Assembly (NCBI GenBank): GCA_022578965.1
Contig: MU400551.1
Coordinates: 124,001-188,000 of the forward strand
Length of the DNA: 64,000 bases
DNA from: Xylaria sp. FL1777
Lineage: Eukaryota > Ascomycota > Sordariomycetes > Xylariales > Xylariaceae
Reading direction: 5' to 3'
Positions 61,001-64,000 of this stretch are shown piece after piece. The position numbers and the translations under genes were made by a program. The notes beneath the pieces were generated by a model. It was given only the letters and a program-made list of their open reading frames with translations. It was not told where the DNA came from and made no database searches. Numbering within the stretch: position 1 is the stretch's first letter; each line of letters begins with the position of its first letter.

Positions 61001-63683
61001 GCGATGTGATCTGTATCTTCCGCCTCTCTTCTCCATCAGGGACCCCTCGTTTGTCCCGGCCGTCTCTTTTGCTGCTTGCCTCCCCTTCGACCAGACAGAT
61101 CATGCATTCCGGGCGGGTGATAAGCACAAGTAGGTAGGACACGCAGCCTGTCTGGCACCACCCGATGTATTGCTCTCTGTCGTACACTACCGACTCCCTA
61201 CCAGTATAGTGGTTAGTAGTGAACTGGTAGTGGTACTTACACAACTGCCACACTGCGCGATCTCATCTGCTCTTGTCTCTCCTCTGGGTCCTGCGCCGTG
61301 ACAAGCAACCAGTCAGGGCCGGCGACCGAGTTTTGCCATACCTACCTAGTTGAGTTATGATGACTGAGTGCTTACTTCTCGGCGTTTTTTCCTTGTGTTA
61401 CCCTCGCCTTTGTCTGCTCTCTGCTTGAGCTTCAGCAGAAACAGTAGTGACTTCGTGTTCGTCCTCGGCCTACCCAGACGGGGCGAAGTTCCCTATCTAG
61501 CGTAGTCTCGCGTTTAAACTATCCATAAGTACTAAACGAAACGACGATTCAAGCATGTACTGCGTATGGTACTTATTCGATACGTAATCTACACTAGGCG
61601 GCCAGCCGAAATATCAATAAGGACCAAAAAGAGTTGTTAGTCTATATTACATACGGTAGTACATACCTATTATGAACTTCATCTCTCCGAAGGCCAACTA
61701 GATACGGACTGCAAATTACGCTAAACCTTAGGCGCTGGTGAATAATAACAACTGACTGACTATACGCCGGCCTTTTCGACCCTCCTTCTCCTGTGCAGTA
61801 CATGGCCTTAATGCAATTGGAAGACTAAGCAAGGAATTACTGTATGTACACACGGTTTACTATTAGTATGTACTGCAGTAATGTACTGCAGTATTAGCCC
61901 AGGACCCAGAGGGTAGAGAGGTCCCCCCTCGCCAGGAAACAAGGGTTATTCGCATCACAGACTCCAGGTTGGCCTGCTTTTTTCTGTGTGCGAAGCGAGC
62001 TTACTGGGGTCCCCGCAGCCCCTGGTCGCTGGCAATCTTGTGAACCGATTATTTTTTATGTCCAAGTACATCTGTACCCATGCCGTCGCGCCTTTCCCTT
62101 CTCGCACAAGAGTCGCGGACTTACTTATGCCCAACGGCTCCTAAAGAAAAATAGCGGGCCTATTTACCTAACCGATCAGGGCTAGACGGTGTCAGGGCTT
62201 TGTTCAAGATATCTACCTAGTCCCTTGTTTGGGGGCCAGGGCGCAAATACACTAACGGCATAGACGGCCGTGAGGAGGCAGAGGGAGAAGTGGACAGAGA
62301 CACACAGAGACAGAGGGTGAGTGAGTGAGTGAGGAGGCAAGACCAGGACCGTATCCAGGAGAGGGTCATGGATGGGGCACACGCTACTGGTACATATGTA
62401 GGTAGTTACAGATGTACTCCAAAGACATCAGAATAGTTTCTGGGCTATGTAGTCGTTGATAGGTTAAGGTGACCCCCCTTCTTGCGTGCCTCCATAGAGA
62501 TCCATGCCCTCCCTACCTGCCTACTCTGTCTCCCCCCATCCACCCACTTTGCCTCTTTTCACTGCCCTGTCTGCCGTCACTCTTATCCACAGTGACTATG
62601 TACAGTTTAGAGAGTTGTGCCTCCACGGGAACCATTGTGCACTACGCGATAGCGTCACTAATTAGTTCCGCAAGTGTCATATTAGGGTCGGCAGACGAAG
62701 AAGGTTATTGTTAGTGACACTTGCCGATACAAGTAGAGACAATACCTAGCTAGTCATGTACCCTATCTTCTCCTATTCACGTTGACTTAGACATTTTTTT
62801 TGCTTCTGTAAGGCTCTGGAGGGTCTACGTGTTGGTGGCTAGTTATTGTTGTTGTTGCTCGTCCAGGCCAGCAAACACAACACCACACACTCTCTAAGGG
62901 AGTCCTGCCTGCTCGTCCGTCCTCTCATCAACTCAGGTTGACCCGTCACAGGCCCGTGGGCGAGATAATCCCGGCGCGGGTTATATGTTACAGGCCTAAC
63001 AGTCCGTCCGTAGCTATCAAGTCCCGGCACCAATTTGTGGTTTAGGACCTTGCCCCCAGCAGATCTCCATTACCTCCGCCTCCTTCCCAGTCCGGCTGCA
63101 TATACACTGTACTGAGCATGCAGATGGTGCTAAAACCTCTGAACGCGGACCCCAAATTCGCTTGTCGCTTTCTTTTGGATCTCGACCTGGACCTCGTCCC
63201 CTGGGCTTTGGCTTTGGCTCCTTGGATCCGTTAACGGTTGACTACCCCTTGACGGTGGATCTTGCCGTTGTATCTGCACAAAATATCCCCCATCCCAAGG
63301 CAACATCTACCGCGTGCGGTTCCCATCTCATACACTACAAGTACACTTCGGCCTGCAACCTTGCCTTTTTCAAGCCCACACTCTATTCTAACCACACAAG
63401 GCTCTCTGCAGGACCCCTTCCTGTCCCACCCAGGAGGTAAACATCACCATCACCATCATACCATCACTAGGAGATAGTCTACTGAAGAGCTATTGTTCTT
63501 CAACCTGCTACACTATCAGAACATACTTTGATGCTCACGTCTATCGTCTATCATTGACACAGCTGGGAAATTAGAGGGGAGCAAAAGGAGTAAGGACGGA
63601 ATCCGGTATTAGTCAGTGGCGGCGGCACGGCGCGCGCAACGAACACACGCGTAGGGGCAGACGAGACTGGGAGATATGTTCCC
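52006..63683. other. Long intergenic region, no supportable gene
   Basis: About 11.7 kb. Frames of 100-186 codons occur on both strands but lack domains, signal peptides and consistent splice sites, and many overlap one another. Present are CT-rich tracts (about 53330-53380, 60725-60780, 62500-62590), AGCC repeats near 54270-54290, GAGT repeats near 62310-62335 and TACCTA-type words. The last kilobase is pyrimidine-rich and probably forms the leader of the gene at the right edge. Confidence 0.5.
61868..61893. repeat. Perfect tandem duplication, 2 x 13 nt
   Basis: atgtactgcagta occurs twice in direct succession. Each copy contains a tactgcagta palindrome. Confidence 0.9.
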
Positions 63684-64000
63684 ATGTCCACCACAACGAC
63701 GTTAACGGCGACCATGGCAGAGCTGAAGCCGGAGTCAGCGCATAGTAGTCTTTGGTCGAACTACGGCGGCGGCGGCCCAGTTTCTCTGTCAACTCGATTC
63801 CCGAACAGCATGGATTCGGGGGCGGCGGCGACAACAGCTTCCTCACAACACCCAGGACGGCCCCGGAGCAGCCACCCCACTATCGACCATCCGTACTCGT
63901 ACCCGCGCTATCCTCAGGATGAACCCGACGCCTTTGAAAGGTATCCCCCGTCTCTAACACAGCATCACAGCTACCCAAACTTGAAGCGGCCGCACCATGG
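63684..64000 (+). CDS. N-terminal part of an unidentified protein, cut by the right edge
   Basis: An ATG at 63684 opens a frame that stays open for 105 codons to the end of the window. It encodes a Ser/Pro/His-rich, disordered start (MSTTTTLTATMAELKPESAH, later DHPYSYPRYPQDEPDAFERY, then HSYPNLKRPHH). Such N-termini are common in fungal transcription factors ahead of the DNA-binding domain, but no domain is visible, so the role is not assigned. The long, CT-rich upstream region and a 9-codon uORF at 63676-63705 that overlaps the start would suit a regulated gene. The frame could also be part of a longer first exon or begin at the in-frame ATG ten codons later. Confidence 0.6.
   Translation, partial: MSTTTTLTATMAELKPESAHSSLWSNYGGGGPVSLSTRFPNSMDSGAAATTASSQHPGRPRSSHPTIDHPYSYPRYPQDEPDAFERYPPSLTQHHSYPNLKRPHH

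Noticed and set aside
60449..61009. 186-codon plus-strand frame, the longest in the gene desert
   Set aside because: It crosses a CTGC/CCT simple repeat and A/T runs, with two other frames of 60-90 codons over the same bases, and has no family text.
63439..63465. CAT/CAC run that reads as six histidines, like a His-tag
   Set aside because: It is a short trinucleotide microsatellite in a pyrimidine-rich leader, with no vector or cloning context around it and no supported reading frame.

Overview
The window is nuclear DNA of a filamentous ascomycete (Pezizomycotina, most likely a Sordariomycete; the order is not determinable by eye). Support comes from the gene style: introns mostly of 49-120 nt with GTAAGT/GTGAGT-type donors and YAG/AAG acceptors, and products typical of moulds (STRIPAK subunit HAM-2/PRO22/Far11, a 2EXR protein, an AA12-like secreted PQQ dehydrogenase, an NmrA-type protein). 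Ten multi-exon genes were assembled by hand from splice sites that keep the reading frame; three of these (a small secreted protein, a His-rich protein and a Cys-rich protein) rest on splicing logic alone.

Layout. 1-39: first codons of an NmrA-like gene running off the left edge. 1.5-4.3 kb: a four-exon ferric/cupric reductase. 6.8-7.6 kb: a nuclear-looking protein with a SUMO-interaction-like motif. 10.1-12.25 kb: ornithine decarboxylase behind an unusually long ATG-free leader. 14.4-19 kb: an accessory block with a small secreted protein, an acidic repeat protein and the PQQ-dependent dehydrogenase. 20.7-22.2 kb: a 2EXR protein. 25.3-28.1 kb: a His-rich protein flanked by two small Cys-rich proteins of similar architecture. 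29.4-36.3 kb, all on the minus strand: Mgm1/OPA1 dynamin, the glutathione-degradation amidotransferase Dug3 and a cystinosin-type transporter. 40-47.3 kb: a GAS2(GAR)-domain, Kar9-like microtubule protein, convergent with the STRIPAK gene. 48.2-52 kb: dolichyldiphosphatase and an RWD-RBR ubiquitin ligase, divergent from a shared 0.8 kb promoter. 52-63.7 kb: about 11.7 kb with no gene I can support. 63.7-64 kb: the start of another gene leaving the right edge.

The housekeeping genes are independent units, not a biosynthetic cluster. The one neighbourhood with a shared theme is Dug3 plus cystinosin (glutathione breakdown and cystine export). No transposon, CRISPR array, tRNA or rRNA gene was found. 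The most useful observations are translational-control architectures (the ODC leader, and coupled overlapping uORFs before the GAR-domain gene), the paired Cys-rich small proteins, and a methionine/aspartate repeat in the reductase ectodomain. I did not find a convincing wholly new multi-gene system.
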